Source: Rhodovulum sp. P5
GTDB lineage: Bacteria > Pseudomonadota > Alphaproteobacteria > Rhodobacterales > Rhodobacteraceae
Assembly: GCF_002079305.1 (NCBI RefSeq)
Contig: NZ_CP015039.1
Coordinates: 248,001 to 312,000 of the forward strand
Length of the DNA: 64,000 nt
Reading direction: 5' to 3'
Part shown: positions 47,654 to 56,822 of the stretch, piece by piece
Layout: each line of letters begins with the position of its first letter
Position numbering within the stretch: the first letter of the stretch is position 1
Translations under genes and position numbers: made by a program
The notes under the pieces: generated by a model
The model's database searches: none
What the model was told of the DNA's origin: nothing
Seen by the model: only the letters and a program-made list of their open reading frames with translations

Positions 47654-48949
47654 ATGGCTGACGGCAACAAGACTGCAACGCTGACCCTGGGAGATAAATC
47701 CATAGACCTTCCGGTGCTGACACCCAGCGCCGGCCCCGAGGTCGTGGATATCCGGAAGCTCTACTCCGGCATGGGGATCTTCACCCACGATCCGGGCTTC
47801 ACCTCGACATCGTCCTGCGAAAGCTCGATCACGTTCATCGACGGCGACAAGGGGGAACTCCTCCATCGCGGTTATCCCATCGACCAGCTGGCCGAGAAAT
47901 CCCACTTTCTGGAGGTCTGCTATCTGCTGCTGTACGGCGAACTGCCGACCGCGGCGCAGCTTGAAGACTTCGAGAACCGCGTCACGCGCCACACCATGGT
48001 GCATGAACAGATGCACCGCTTCTTCACCGGGTTCCGGCGCGATGCCCACCCGATGGCGGTCATGGTCGGTGTGGTGGGCGCAATGTCGGCCTTCTACCAC
48101 GACTCCACCGATATCGCCGATCCGTGGCAGCGCGAGGTCGCCTCGATCCGCCTGATCGCGAAGATGCCGACGATTGCGGCGATGGCCTATAAATACACCA
48201 TCGGCCAGCCCTTCGTGTATCCGCGCAACGACCTCGACTATGCGTCGAACTTCCTGCGCATGTGCTTTGCGGTTCCGGCCGAGGAATACGAGGTCGACCC
48301 GATCCTCACCCGCGCGATGGACCGGATCTTCACGCTGCACGCGGACCACGAACAGAACGCCTCTACCTCTACCGTGCGTCTGGCCTCCTCTTCGGGCGCC
48401 AACCCGTTCGCCTGTATCGCCGCGGGCATTGCCTGTCTTTGGGGCCCGGCCCATGGCGGTGCGAACCAGGCCTGTCTGGAAATGCTGCGCGAGATCGGCA
48501 CGGTCGACCGCATCCCCGAATACGTCGCCAAGGCGAAGGACAAGAACGACCCGTTCCGCCTGATGGGTTTTGGCCACCGGGTCTACAAGAACTTCGACCC
48601 GCGCGCGAAGGTGATGAAGCAGTCCGCCGACGAGGTGCTGGACCTGCTGGGGGTCGAGAACAACGAGACGCTTCAGGTCGCCAAGGAGCTGGAGAAGATC
48701 GCGCTGGAGGACGAGTATTTCGTTTCCAAGAAACTCTACCCCAATGTCGATTTCTATTCCGGCATCATCCTTGACGCGATGGGCTTCCCCACCTCGATGT
48801 TCACCCCGATCTTCGCGCTGTCGCGCACGGTGGGCTGGATTTCGCAGTGGAAGGAAATGATCGCCGATCCGGGGATGAAGATCGGCCGCCCGCGCCAGCT
48901 TTATACGGGCGCGACGATGCGCGACTACGTCGACGTCGAGGATCGTTGA
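47654..48949 (+). CDS. gltA: Citrate synthase, type II
   Basis: A 431-residue hexameric-type citrate synthase opening the TCA cycle. It shows the N-terminal beta domain ([14 protein letters not shown]), [26 protein letters not shown], catalytic-site [39 protein letters not shown] and the late Asp region [12 protein letters not shown] 47654 has AGAGGG upstream. A strong hairpin ends the gene. Confidence 0.96.
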   Translation: MADGNKTATLTLGDKSIDLPVLTPSAGPEVVDIRKLYSGMGIFTHDPGFTSTSSCESSITFIDGDKGELLHRGYPIDQLAEKSHFLEVCYLLLYGELPTAAQLEDFENRVTRHTMVHEQMHRFFTGFRRDAHPMAVMVGVVGAMSAFYHDSTDIADPWQREVASIRLIAKMPTIAAMAYKYTIGQPFVYPRNDLDYASNFLRMCFAVPAEEYEVDPILTRAMDRIFTLHADHEQNASTSTVRLASSSGANPFACIAAGIACLWGPAHGGANQACLEMLREIGTVDRIPEYVAKAKDKNDPFRLMGFGHRVYKNFDPRAKVMKQSADEVLDLLGVENNETLQVAKELEKIALEDEYFVSKKLYPNVDFYSGIILDAMGFPTSMFTPIFALSRTVGWISQWKEMIADPGMKIGRPRQLYTGATMRDYVDVEDR

Positions 48950-48955
48950 GACATC

Positions 48956-48979
48956 GGGCCGCCTTTGGGCGGCCCTTCT
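48956..48979 (+). terminator. Terminator after gltA
   Basis: Perfect 8-bp stem GGGCCGCC / GGCGGCCC with a TTTG loop, 6 bases after the gltA stop, followed by TTCTCATT. Confidence 0.75.
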
Positions 48980-49101
48980 CATTCCGGGCCGTGCAACTCA
49001 TGCGCTGCATGTCGGACAAAACATGTTAAACTGTTCTCATTTGAAGCGGGAGTGAGCGGCACTTGCGCCTTTCACTTTTCCAAGAGCGAATGGGAAATGA
49101 C

Positions 49102-49542
49102 ATGATGAGTATGAATTTGCGTGCCGCGCTGGGTGCGGTACTGGCCCTTTTGGCCCTGACTGGGCCAGCGGCCCATGCCGCGGATCTGAAAACCATGAAA
49201 ATGCCATCGCGGTCCGGCCAATACACCGTCTCGTGGAGGGGCATGGCCGACAAGATCTACATCCGCTATACCGTTGTCCGGCACGAAGGCCTGTACCACG
49301 TCTGCGGCAACTACGCGATGACGGGCCATTCCCAAGGGACCTCCTTCCGAAAGGGCATACGCAGCATGTACATCACCCTGGATGACAAGGAGATTCTGCG
49401 GAACCTGATCTTCTTTACCCGCCATGCCTCTCGCGACGCGCTTGTCGGCGGCAAGGCGGCCTGCCGCAAGACCAAGACCAAGGCCACCGGCGGCGGTCAC
49501 CAGATCGGCATCGGTTCGGGCAAGACGATCTTCAATGACTGA
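49102..49542 (+). CDS. Secreted protein of unknown family
   Basis: A 146-residue protein with a signal peptide (ALGAVLALLALTGPAAHA). The mature part is basic with two cysteines (HVCGNYAM and AACRKTKT) that could form a disulfide, and ends in a Gly/Lys-rich tail (TGGGHQIGIGSGKTIFND). I recognise no family. Start is ATG 49102 or the adjacent ATG 49105; GGGA lies about 8 bases upstream. Convergent with the enoyl-CoA hydratase gene. Confidence 0.65.
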   Translation: MMSMNLRAALGAVLALLALTGPAAHAADLKTMKMPSRSGQYTVSWRGMADKIYIRYTVVRHEGLYHVCGNYAMTGHSQGTSFRKGIRSMYITLDDKEILRNLIFFTRHASRDALVGGKAACRKTKTKATGGGHQIGIGSGKTIFND

Positions 49543-49559
49543 TCCCCGCCCTGCGCGCT

Positions 49560-50336
49560 TCAACGCCCCTCGTACTGTGCCTTGCGCTTTTCAAGGAAGG
49601 CAACGACCCCTTCCTTGAAATCCCGGGTCGCCCCGCAGGCACCCTGCAATTCGGCCTCAAGCGAAAGCTGCGCCTCCAGATCGTTGTCGAAGGACGACCG
49701 GATCGCCCGTTTGACATGCTGATAGGCCACGGTCGGCCCGGTGGCCAGTTGCGTGGCGCGGGCCTGCCAGTGGGCCGTAAAACCGTCCTCCGGCACCGCC
49801 TCCCAGATCATGCCCCAGTCGGCGGCCTGCCGCGCGGGGATCGGTTCGGCAAACAGGGCGGCCGCCATCGCCCGGGCAAACCCCATCTGCCGCGGCAGCC
49901 AATAGGTGCCGCCCGCATCGGGGATCAGCCCGATCCGGGTGAAGGCTTGCAGGAACATCGCGGCTTCTGACGCGATCACCACGTCGCAGGCCAGCGCAAG
50001 ATTGGCGCCCGCCCCCGCCGCCGGGCCGTTCACCGCCGCAATCGTCGGAATGGGGCAATCAAAGATCGCCCGCAGCATCGGTTCATATTCATCCCGCAGC
50101 GTCCGTTCGAGATCGATATTGCCGATATTCGCCTTGTCGCCCAGATCCTGCCCGGAACAGAAGGCCCGCCCCGCCCCGGTCAGCACCATGACCCGGGCTT
50201 CCTCTGCGGCGTGGCGCACGGCGTCGCGGATCTCCGCCCGCATCTGGGTGTCGAGGGCGTTCATGACCTCGGGACGGTTCAGCGTCACCGTGGCGATGTC
50301 GTCGGCAACGGTATAGTCGATGACCTTGTAGACCAT
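49560..50336 (-). CDS. Enoyl-CoA hydratase/isomerase family protein
   Basis: A 258-residue crotonase-fold enzyme. Oxyanion-hole segments are MVLTGAGRAFCSGQDL and AVNGPAAGAGANLALACDVVIAS, with the helix region GGTYWLPRQMGFARAM. The sequence resembles PaaG-type isomerases or general enoyl-CoA hydratases; GLIPDAGGT occupies the active-site loop where classic hydratases have a Glu, so isomerase activity is possible. Strong GGGAGGG before the ATG. It follows ccmF-ccmH by 76 bases. Confidence 0.85.
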   Translation of the reverse strand: MVYKVIDYTVADDIATVTLNRPEVMNALDTQMRAEIRDAVRHAAEEARVMVLTGAGRAFCSGQDLGDKANIGNIDLERTLRDEYEPMLRAIFDCPIPTIAAVNGPAAGAGANLALACDVVIASEAAMFLQAFTRIGLIPDAGGTYWLPRQMGFARAMAAALFAEPIPARQAADWGMIWEAVPEDGFTAHWQARATQLATGPTVAYQHVKRAIRSSFDNDLEAQLSLEAELQGACGATRDFKEGVVAFLEKRKAQYEGR

Positions 50337-50412
50337 GGGTACAGTTCCCTCCCGCTTTTGCCGCAGATTACAGGGATCGGCAGGAAGGGGAAGACCGACG
50401 CAGGGGAATGCG

Positions 50413-50886
50413 TCAGCCCTGCCCGCCCATGATTTCCTTCAGCCGCGCCTCTTCCTCGGCGCTCAGGGCCTGCGGCTCATTGCTGTCGCGCCCGCGGCGG
50501 GAGCGGATATAGAACACCCCCGCGATCAGGCCGAGCCCCAGCATCGCCGGACCGGCGACATAAAGCACGAGGTTGGAGCCCGTCGCCGCCGGCTTCAGCA
50601 GGACATATTCGCCGTAGCGATCCACCAGATAGCCGATGGCCTCGTCATCGGTATCCCCGGCGACCAGGCGTTCGCGCACCAGAACGCGCAGTTCCTTGGC
50701 CAGCGACGCGTTGGAATCGTCGATGCTTTCATTGCGGCAGACAAGGCAGCGCAAACCCTTGGAGAGTTCCCGTGCGCGCGCCTCCAGCGCCGGATCGTCT
50801 AGGATTTCGGACGGCTCCACCGCAAGCGCCGGCGCGGCAAGGCCAAGGGAAAGGGCAAGGATCAGGCGTTTCAGCATTCGTTTCAC
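50413..50886 (-). CDS. ccmH: Cytochrome c maturation thioreductase CcmH
   Basis: A 157-residue CcmL/NrfF/CcmH-family protein. Signal or membrane N-terminus (LILALSLGLAAPALA), redox motif LRCLVCRNESIDDSNASLAKELR, which reduces the apocytochrome CxxCH thiols, LVDRYGEYVLLKP, and a C-terminal membrane helix (NLVLYVAGPAMLGLGLIAGVF). It overlaps ccmF by 4 nt, as expected for subunits of the haem ligation complex. Confidence 0.94.
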   Translation of the reverse strand: MKRMLKRLILALSLGLAAPALAVEPSEILDDPALEARARELSKGLRCLVCRNESIDDSNASLAKELRVLVRERLVAGDTDDEAIGYLVDRYGEYVLLKPAATGSNLVLYVAGPAMLGLGLIAGVFYIRSRRGRDSNEPQALSAEEEARLKEIMGGQG

Positions 50887-52859
50887 TCCGCAGGCACGGC
50901 CGAGGAACCGGCATGTTTCCGGGCGCCCGCGGCCACCCGCACCCGCCGGTCCGACAGGCTGAGAACCCCGCCAAGGGCCATGATGATCGCACCCGCCCAG
51001 ATCCAGTTGGCGAAGGGTTTGATATAGGTCCGGACCGCCCAGCCGCCGTTCTGCTGCGGATCGCCGATCGCGATATAGACATCACGGAAGATGCCGTTGT
51101 CGATCGCCGCCTCGGTCGTGGGCATGCCCGCCACCGGGTACATCCGCTTTTCGGGATGGAGTGTCGCGATCTGCCGGTCGCCGCGCCAGACCGACATCGT
51201 GCCGGTCGTCGACATGTAGTTCGGGCCTTCCACGCGCTCGACCTTTTCCAGGACGAAACCGTAGTCGCCCACCTCGAACCGCTCACCAATCTGGGCGACG
51301 CGGATGTCCTCCTGGCTCCACGCCATCAGCGTGGCGATACCCAGCATGGTGATGCCAAGGCCGGAATGGGCCACTGCCTTGCCCCAGTCCGCCCGCGGCA
51401 GGCGGGTCAGTCGACGCGCCTTTTCACCCATCGCCCCGCGGCCCGCGCGCGTCCACAGATCGACCGCCGCCCCCGCGATCAGCCATGTGCCAAGGCCCAT
51501 GCCGACCGGGCCAAGGGCGCTTTTGCCCGACTGCATCGCCCAGGCCAGCGCGCCAAGAGCCAGCGCAAGCCCAAGCGCCGGCAGAACGGCCAGCAGCGCC
51601 CGCCCCATCCGCGCCCGTTTCCACGGCAGGATCGACCCGATGGGCAACAGAACACCCAACGCCACCATGAAGGGCGTGAAGGCCATGTTGAAGAACGGCG
51701 CGCCGACCGACAGTTTGCGTGCAAAGGCCATCTCTGCCACCAAGGGCCAGATCGTGCCGACGAACACCACGAAGGCCGCAACCGCCAGCAGGATGTTGTT
51801 GAACACCAGCGCGGATTCGCGGCTTGCGACGCCGAAGACGCCCTTGGCCTCCATCGCGCTGGCCCGCGCGGCATAAAGCGTCAGCGCGCCCCCCATGAAG
51901 ACGGCAAGGATGATCAGCAGGAATACCCCCCGCGTCGGATCGGTCGCGAAGGCATGGACAGAGGTGATGATGCCCGACCGGGTGATGAACGCCCCGATCA
52001 GCGAAAACCCGAAGGCCACGATGGCCAGAAGCACCGTCCAGCTTTTCAGCGCCTCGCGCTTTTCCACCACGATGGCCGAGTGCAAGAGCGCCGCCGCGAT
52101 CAGCCACGGCATGAAGGACGCGTTTTCCACCGGGTCCCAGAACCAGAACCCGCCCCAGCCCAGTTCGTAATAGGCCCACCACGACCCCAGCGCGATACCG
52201 ATGGTCAGGCAGATCCATGCCGCCAGCGTCCACGGCCGGACCCATCGCCCCCAGGCGGCATCCACCCGCCCCTCGATCAGCGCGGCGACGGCGAAGGAGA
52301 AGCAGATCGAAAGCCCCACATAGCCGAGATAGAGAAACGGCGGATGGAAGGCGAGACCGGGATCCTGCAACAGCGGGTTCAGATCCTGCCCGTCGAAGGG
52401 CGCCACCGCCAGCCGCTCAAACGGGTTGGAGGTGAACAGGATAAAGGCGAAAAACGCCGCCGCGATAGAGGACTGCACGGCCAGCACCCGCGCGCGCAGC
52501 GTCGGCGGCAACCCGCCCCCGAACCACGCAGCCAGCGCACCGAACAGCGTCACGATCAGAACCCACAGCAGCATGGAGCCTTCATGGTTCCCCCAGACGC
52601 CCGACACCTTGTAAAGCATCGGTTTCAGCGTGTGAGAGTTCTCGACCACCACCAGCAGCGAGAAATCGGACGTCACGAAAGCATAGGTCAGCGCCGCGAA
52701 GCTGAACGCCGTCAGCATGAACTGCGTCATCGCGGCAGGTTCGGCCATGGCCATCCAGCCGCTCCAGCCCTTGTGGGCACCGATCAGGGGGATCACCGCC
52801 TGCATGACGGAGATCGCGAAAGCGAGGGCGAGGGCGAAGTGGCCGAGTTCGATAAACAT
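50883..52859 (-). CDS. ccmF: Cytochrome c haem lyase subunit CcmF
   Basis: A 658-residue polytopic membrane protein of System I. It has KVSGVWGNHEGSMLLWVL, HPPFLYLGYVG, the WWD domain ELGWGGFWFWDPVENASFMPWL for haem binding, ERL-like DPTRGVFLLIIL, and about 14-15 helices with a periplasmic C-terminal loop (SVWRGDRQIATLHPEKRMYPVAGMPTTEAAI). ATG 52859 gives the family start MFIELGHFALALAF. ccmE, often directly upstream in relatives, is not found in the 240 bases before it. Confidence 0.94.
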   Translation of the reverse strand: MFIELGHFALALAFAISVMQAVIPLIGAHKGWSGWMAMAEPAAMTQFMLTAFSFAALTYAFVTSDFSLLVVVENSHTLKPMLYKVSGVWGNHEGSMLLWVLIVTLFGALAAWFGGGLPPTLRARVLAVQSSIAAAFFAFILFTSNPFERLAVAPFDGQDLNPLLQDPGLAFHPPFLYLGYVGLSICFSFAVAALIEGRVDAAWGRWVRPWTLAAWICLTIGIALGSWWAYYELGWGGFWFWDPVENASFMPWLIAAALLHSAIVVEKREALKSWTVLLAIVAFGFSLIGAFITRSGIITSVHAFATDPTRGVFLLIILAVFMGGALTLYAARASAMEAKGVFGVASRESALVFNNILLAVAAFVVFVGTIWPLVAEMAFARKLSVGAPFFNMAFTPFMVALGVLLPIGSILPWKRARMGRALLAVLPALGLALALGALAWAMQSGKSALGPVGMGLGTWLIAGAAVDLWTRAGRGAMGEKARRLTRLPRADWGKAVAHSGLGITMLGIATLMAWSQEDIRVAQIGERFEVGDYGFVLEKVERVEGPNYMSTTGTMSVWRGDRQIATLHPEKRMYPVAGMPTTEAAIDNGIFRDVYIAIGDPQQNGGWAVRTYIKPFANWIWAGAIIMALGGVLSLSDRRVRVAAGARKHAGSSAVPAE

Positions 52860-53001
52860 GGACCGACTAATAAGCTTAACCATCCCCGGCGCAAACGGAT
52901 TCTTGGCCTCGCCAAGGGCGCCTGACAGGAACGTGAGCAGGCCGCCGGGCAACTCAGACAGGCGGCGCGTCGACGAATGGGCACCTTGCCGAAAACACAA
53001 A

Positions 53002-53028
53002 GCTCCCCGTCCGTGCAGGGCGGGGAGC
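53002..53028 (-). terminator. Rho-independent terminator after the small secreted protein
   Basis: Stem GCTCCCCGTCC / GGGCGGGGAGC (one T-G wobble) with a 5-base loop; on the minus strand it is followed by TTTGTGTTTTC. It separates the 86-residue secreted protein gene from ccmF. Confidence 0.8.
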
Positions 53029-53096
53029 GGATCTCGTTCGCATGTGGAACTCCCCCGTTTCGACAGAGGGTTGTGCGCTTGAAAGACGGCTTGGTC

Positions 53097-53357
53097 TTAT
53101 TCAGCCTGCATCACGGCCTTGGTGGGATAGCAGCGCCCGACTTTTCCGTGAGAGTTCGGCGCACAGGACCAGATGGTGGTGCCGTTGGCATCATGGATCG
53201 CCTGGCCAAGATGGGATCTCTTGACGGCATCCTTGTCCACACGCACCCAGGACTTCGAGACCGGGGAATAGACGTGGGACGCTTGCGCCAGCACCGGCAG
53301 CGCCGTCATTGCGGTACAGCCGATTGCAAGGGCTGCCACGGTCAGGACCTTTTTCAT
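53097..53357 (-). CDS. Small secreted protein, unknown function
   Basis: An 86-residue protein with a clear signal peptide (LTVAALAIGCTAMTALPVLA). The mature part has two cysteines (WSCAPNSHGKVGRCYPT), likely a disulfide. Perfect AAGGAGG before ATG 53357 and a strong terminator downstream show it is a real, independently expressed gene. No family recognised. Confidence 0.72.
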   Translation of the reverse strand: MKKVLTVAALAIGCTAMTALPVLAQASHVYSPVSKSWVRVDKDAVKRSHLGQAIHDANGTTIWSCAPNSHGKVGRCYPTKAVMQAE

Positions 53358-53744
53358 GGGAAACCTCCTTCGCATTTGTCCTGATGGGATGATTTGTCAG
53401 CCGACTTACAAAAGCAAACGACGGATATTTAAATTGCGCAGCAAACGTGATTAACGCGTTTATCGTCAATGACTTGGGCACATCCCCCAGTTTAGCAAAA
53501 TTGAAAACATGCACCTCGTGTGCGCCTTTCGGCGACAGGGCCGCCACAACGAAACACGGTGTCCGCCCCCACACGCCCTTGCGTCGCTGCGACTCTCGCA
53601 GGCCCCGATGCGGCGCGCCCGGATCGCTGCGTTGCGGCAAGGCCTTGATTTCAAATTGCTGCACGGCGACATGGAGGGCGGGGCTCCGTATGCCCCTTCG
53701 AATCTGCCGGGCGGTCCGGCATCAGGCGGGATGCCCTTTGCGCG
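53358..53744. other. Divergent promoter region, no supported gene
   Basis: About 390 bases between the small secreted protein and the ExoD-like gene. The stretch 53400-53510 is clearly more AT-rich than the surroundings and probably carries the promoter of the secreted-protein gene. Open frames across 53510-53740 have no domain or ribosome site that I trust. Confidence 0.55.
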
Positions 53745-54338
53745 ATGACGCGGCACAAAGACGACTGGATCATCTCAAGCTTGCTGGAGGATCTCCAGAA
53801 CCTCGCGCTGTCGAAGGCCGATGTCAGCATATCGGATCTGATCGACACCGTGGGGTCGCGCGGATTCGGCCCGCTTCTGATGGTGCTGTCGGCCTTTCTG
53901 ATCCTGCCCATCGGCATGGTGCCGGGCATCCCCGCCGTCGTGGCCGTCTTCATGATCCTGATCGGCGGGCGGATGATGACCGGCAATGACCGGCTGTGGC
54001 TGCCCGAACGGGTCGGGCGTGTGTCCTTCTCGGGCCATATGCTTGCCGTGTCGGTTGCGCGGGCAGAGCCGACCGTCTTGTGGATGCGCCCCTTCGTCGC
54101 CCCGCGGTTGGCCTTTCTGATCGACAGCGCGGTGGCGCACCGGATACTGGCCCTGATCCTGATGGCAACCGGCGTGATGGTTCTGGTGGCCGGGTTCATC
54201 CCCGGCCTGCCCTTCGCGTTGTCCTTTCACGTGCTGCTGCTGGGGCTTGCGTTGTCCACCCGGGACGGATTTGTCGCGCTGTCGGGCTATGGCATCCTCA
54301 TCGGCGAGGCACTCGTCATCTGGCGAATCTTTCTGTAG
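53745..54338 (+). CDS. ExoD-family exopolysaccharide synthesis protein
   Basis: A 197-residue membrane protein of the ExoD family. It has the N-terminal DLIDTVGSRGFGPLLMVLSAFLILPIG with PGIPAVVAVFMILIGGRMM, then further helices near residues 130-190 (RILALILMATGVMVLVAGF; LPFALSFHVLLLGLALSTRDG). ExoD affects exopolysaccharide production and alkaline tolerance in Sinorhizobium; the biochemical role is unknown. The start codon lacks a strong ribosome site. Confidence 0.85.
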   Translation: MTRHKDDWIISSLLEDLQNLALSKADVSISDLIDTVGSRGFGPLLMVLSAFLILPIGMVPGIPAVVAVFMILIGGRMMTGNDRLWLPERVGRVSFSGHMLAVSVARAEPTVLWMRPFVAPRLAFLIDSAVAHRILALILMATGVMVLVAGFIPGLPFALSFHVLLLGLALSTRDGFVALSGYGILIGEALVIWRIFL

Positions 54339-54491
54339 CGCCCTGCGACCGGGATGCCGAACCGGATCACTTGACGAAAAACGCCTTTTAACCTATGCAC
54401 ACGCACAGTTGATGAAGCGACTGGTAATTCGGCCGGTCGGGCCGCGTGGAAAGTGCGGCCGCTCTCGCCGCAACTCACGTTAAGGACCCGC

Positions 54492-55880
54492 ATGACCACA
54501 TTCGCCGATCTGGGGCTGGACCCCAAGGTATTGTCCGCCGTAGCCGAGGCCGGCTACACCTCCCCCACACCGATTCAGGCCGGGGCCATTCCCCCTGCGC
54601 TTGAAGGACGCGATGTTCTTGGCATCGCCCAGACCGGGACGGGCAAGACGGCGGGCTTCGTTCTGCCCATGATCACACTTCTGGGCCGTGGCCGTGCCCG
54701 CGCGCGGATGCCGCGCAGTCTGGTTCTGGCGCCGACGCGCGAACTGGCCGCACAGGTGGCGGAAAACTTCGACACCTATGCAAAGAACACCAAGCTGTCC
54801 AAGGCGTTGCTGATCGGCGGCGTCAGCTTCAAGGAACAAGAGGCGCTGATCGACAAGGGCGTCGACGTGCTGATCGCGACGCCGGGCCGCCTGCTGGATC
54901 ATTTCGAGCGCGGCAAACTGCTTTTGACCGGCGTTCAGGTCATGGTGGTGGACGAAGCTGACCGGATGCTCGACATGGGGTTCATCCCCGATATCGAGCG
55001 GATCTTCCAGTTGACGCCCTTTACCCGCCAGACGCTGTTTTTCAGCGCGACCATGGCGCCGGAAATCGAACGGATCACCAACACCTTCCTCTCGGCCCCG
55101 GCCCGCATCGAAGTCGCCCGCGCGGCCACGACCGCCGAAAGCATCGAACAGGGTGTTGTTCACTACAAGGCCAGCCGCAAGGATCGGCAGGCGCGCGAGA
55201 AACGCGAACTTCTGCGCGCGCTGATCGAGTTGGAGGGCGAGGCCTGCCGCAACGCGATTATCTTCTGCAACCGCAAGACCGAGGTCGACATCGTCGCCAA
55301 ATCGCTGAAAAAGCATGGCTACGACGCGGCCCCCATCCACGGCGACCTGGATCAGTCGATGCGGATGCGGACACTGGATTCGTTCCGCGAGGGGTCTTTG
55401 CGGCTGTTGGTGGCCTCTGACGTCGCCGCCCGCGGGCTCGACATCCCCGCCGTGTCCCATGTGTTCAACTACGACGTCCCCTCCCATGCGGAGGACTACG
55501 TTCACCGGATCGGCCGTACCGGCCGCGCCGGGCGGTCCGGCAAGGCGCTGACGATCTGCGTGCCCCATGACGAGAAATGGCTGGCCGCGATCGAGGCGCT
55601 GGTGGAAAAGGAAATCCCCCGCATCGAAAGCCCGCTGACATCTCCGGCGGCCGACAGCGACCGGGGACCCAAGGCAGAGGATCATCCTGCCGCCCCCGTC
55701 AACGCCCGGGGTGACGACGCGCCGCGTCCCGAACAACGGAAATCGGGCCGCAACCGCCGGGGCGGGCGTGACCGCGGTGGCCGGGACGAACCGGTCGTCG
55801 GCATGGGCGATCATATGCCGGCCTTCCTGCTGCGGTCGTTCAAGCCGAAAACGGAAACCGCCCAGGAAGCCGTCGAATAA
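54492..55880 (+). CDS. DEAD-box RNA helicase (RhlE-like)
   Basis: A 462-residue ATP-dependent RNA helicase. Q motif FADLGLDPKVLSAVAEAGYTSPTPIQ, motif I AQTGTGKT, Ia PTRELAAQ, II VVDEADRMLDMGF, III FFSATM, V ASDVAARGLDIP and VI HRIGRTGRAGR. An Arg/Gly-rich tail (NRRGGRDRGGRDE) probably binds RNA. ATG 54492 has AAGGA upstream. Such genes are often cold-induced. It ends in a strong palindromic terminator. Confidence 0.93.
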   Translation: MTTFADLGLDPKVLSAVAEAGYTSPTPIQAGAIPPALEGRDVLGIAQTGTGKTAGFVLPMITLLGRGRARARMPRSLVLAPTRELAAQVAENFDTYAKNTKLSKALLIGGVSFKEQEALIDKGVDVLIATPGRLLDHFERGKLLLTGVQVMVVDEADRMLDMGFIPDIERIFQLTPFTRQTLFFSATMAPEIERITNTFLSAPARIEVARAATTAESIEQGVVHYKASRKDRQAREKRELLRALIELEGEACRNAIIFCNRKTEVDIVAKSLKKHGYDAAPIHGDLDQSMRMRTLDSFREGSLRLLVASDVAARGLDIPAVSHVFNYDVPSHAEDYVHRIGRTGRAGRSGKALTICVPHDEKWLAAIEALVEKEIPRIESPLTSPAADSDRGPKAEDHPAAPVNARGDDAPRPEQRKSGRNRRGGRDRGGRDEPVVGMGDHMPAFLLRSFKPKTETAQEAVE

Positions 55881-55884
55881 CGAA

Positions 55885-55919
55885 GGGCGTCGGCCGCGGC
55901 CGACGCCCCTTGCGTTTTC
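55885..55919 (+). terminator. Terminator after the helicase gene (bidirectional)
   Basis: A perfect 24-base palindrome at 55885-55908 (12-base arms beginning GGGCGTCGG), then TTGCGTTTTCT. It starts 4 bases after the helicase stop and also lies just beyond the end of the convergent VPLPA-CTERM gene. Confidence 0.85.
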
Positions 55920-55931
55920 TCAGAACTCGGG

Positions 55932-56618
55932 TCAGCCGCGGCGGCGCAGCGCCGCCAGACCACCAAAGCCCGCCAGCAACAGCGGCAGCGTCGCCGGCAG
56001 CGGCACGGCCGAGGTTTCCGACGCGGCAAGGTTCGAGAACTGCGAATAGTTGCTTTCGACATAGACGCCGACATTGCCGGACAGGAACGTGCTGTCGGTC
56101 ACCGTACCGCTGGTGATCGTCGTGAGCCCCTGCATGATCGAATATGTGATGTCGTTGCCGGACCGCGAGATCGAGAAGTCGTAGGTCACATTCAGCGTCC
56201 AGTACAGGTTCGAGACATTGGCCAGAACCGTATCGGTCCCGCCGTTTTCGACGATCAGCCAGAACCCGTTCTCGGTCGAGGAGCCGCCATCCCAATAGCC
56301 GTTGCCTTCCCACCCCATGCGGTAGTGGTTGGAGGTATCGGTCCAGCCAAAAACAACGCCCATATTGTCGTTGTCGGACGTTGCGCGCATCGTGCCGGTA
56401 TAGGTGAAGTCACCGTTCAGGCTGAAATCACTTACCAGCGTCGTGTGGGCGTTGCGGCCGATGGAGGCGGATGTACCGCCCGTCGTCCAATAGTTCTGAT
56501 AATACAGTTGATTGTCAGCCGGCGCCGCTGTCGACGTCCAGTTGCTCGTATCGATGGTGGCGGCTTGCGCAGCGCCACCGGCGGCCATCACGGCCACGGC
56601 TGCAAGAATGCGTTTCAT
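55932..56618 (-). CDS. VPLPA-CTERM surface protein, beta-sandwich-like body
   Basis: A 228-residue secreted protein: signal peptide (ILAAVAVMAAGGAAQA), a Thr/Ser/Asn/Gly/Trp-rich body that looks like an all-beta, concanavalin/LamG-like domain (GVVFGWTDTSNHYRMGWEGNGYW; YDFSISRSGNDITYSIMQG), and the sorting tail VPLPATLPLLLAGFGGLAAL followed by RRRG. AGGGGAA precedes the ATG. The upstream 200 bases are AT-rich with a TATAAA at 56646-56641. Domain identity is by eye. Confidence 0.8.
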   Translation of the reverse strand: MKRILAAVAVMAAGGAAQAATIDTSNWTSTAAPADNQLYYQNYWTTGGTSASIGRNAHTTLVSDFSLNGDFTYTGTMRATSDNDNMGVVFGWTDTSNHYRMGWEGNGYWDGGSSTENGFWLIVENGGTDTVLANVSNLYWTLNVTYDFSISRSGNDITYSIMQGLTTITSGTVTDSTFLSGNVGVYVESNYSQFSNLAASETSAVPLPATLPLLLAGFGGLAALRRRG

Positions 56619-56790
56619 AATCTGTTCCCCTAGTGAACCATTTATACAGGCTGAAAGACCGGCACCGGAAATAGATCCGACAAATGGACCGGCACGCTTT
56701 CAACTGAAATCTTGCTATCAATATTGGACAGGTGGCCAAAGAGAATCTGGCCAAAAGCGGGCAATAGCCCACTTAATTGAAGACAGTCGT

Positions 56791-56818
56791 TTTCAAGACT
56801 GCCAATTGTTTCTTGAAA
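56791..56818 (-). terminator. Possible AT-rich hairpin after rnj
   Basis: Stem TTTCAAGA (56791-56798) with TCTTGAAA (56811-56818) and a 12-base loop, starting 5 bases after the rnj stop on the minus strand. No T-run follows, so it is a weak candidate. Confidence 0.4.
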
Positions 56819-56822
56819 CCGT

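Noticed and set aside
50772..52925. 717-codon plus-strand open frame opposite ccmF
   Set aside because: Antisense shadow; Arg/Gln/His/Pro-rich with no domain.
53447..53989. Plus-strand open frame running into the ExoD-like gene
   Set aside because: Its 3' part is an out-of-frame shadow of the ExoD-like gene and its 5' part lacks any feature.
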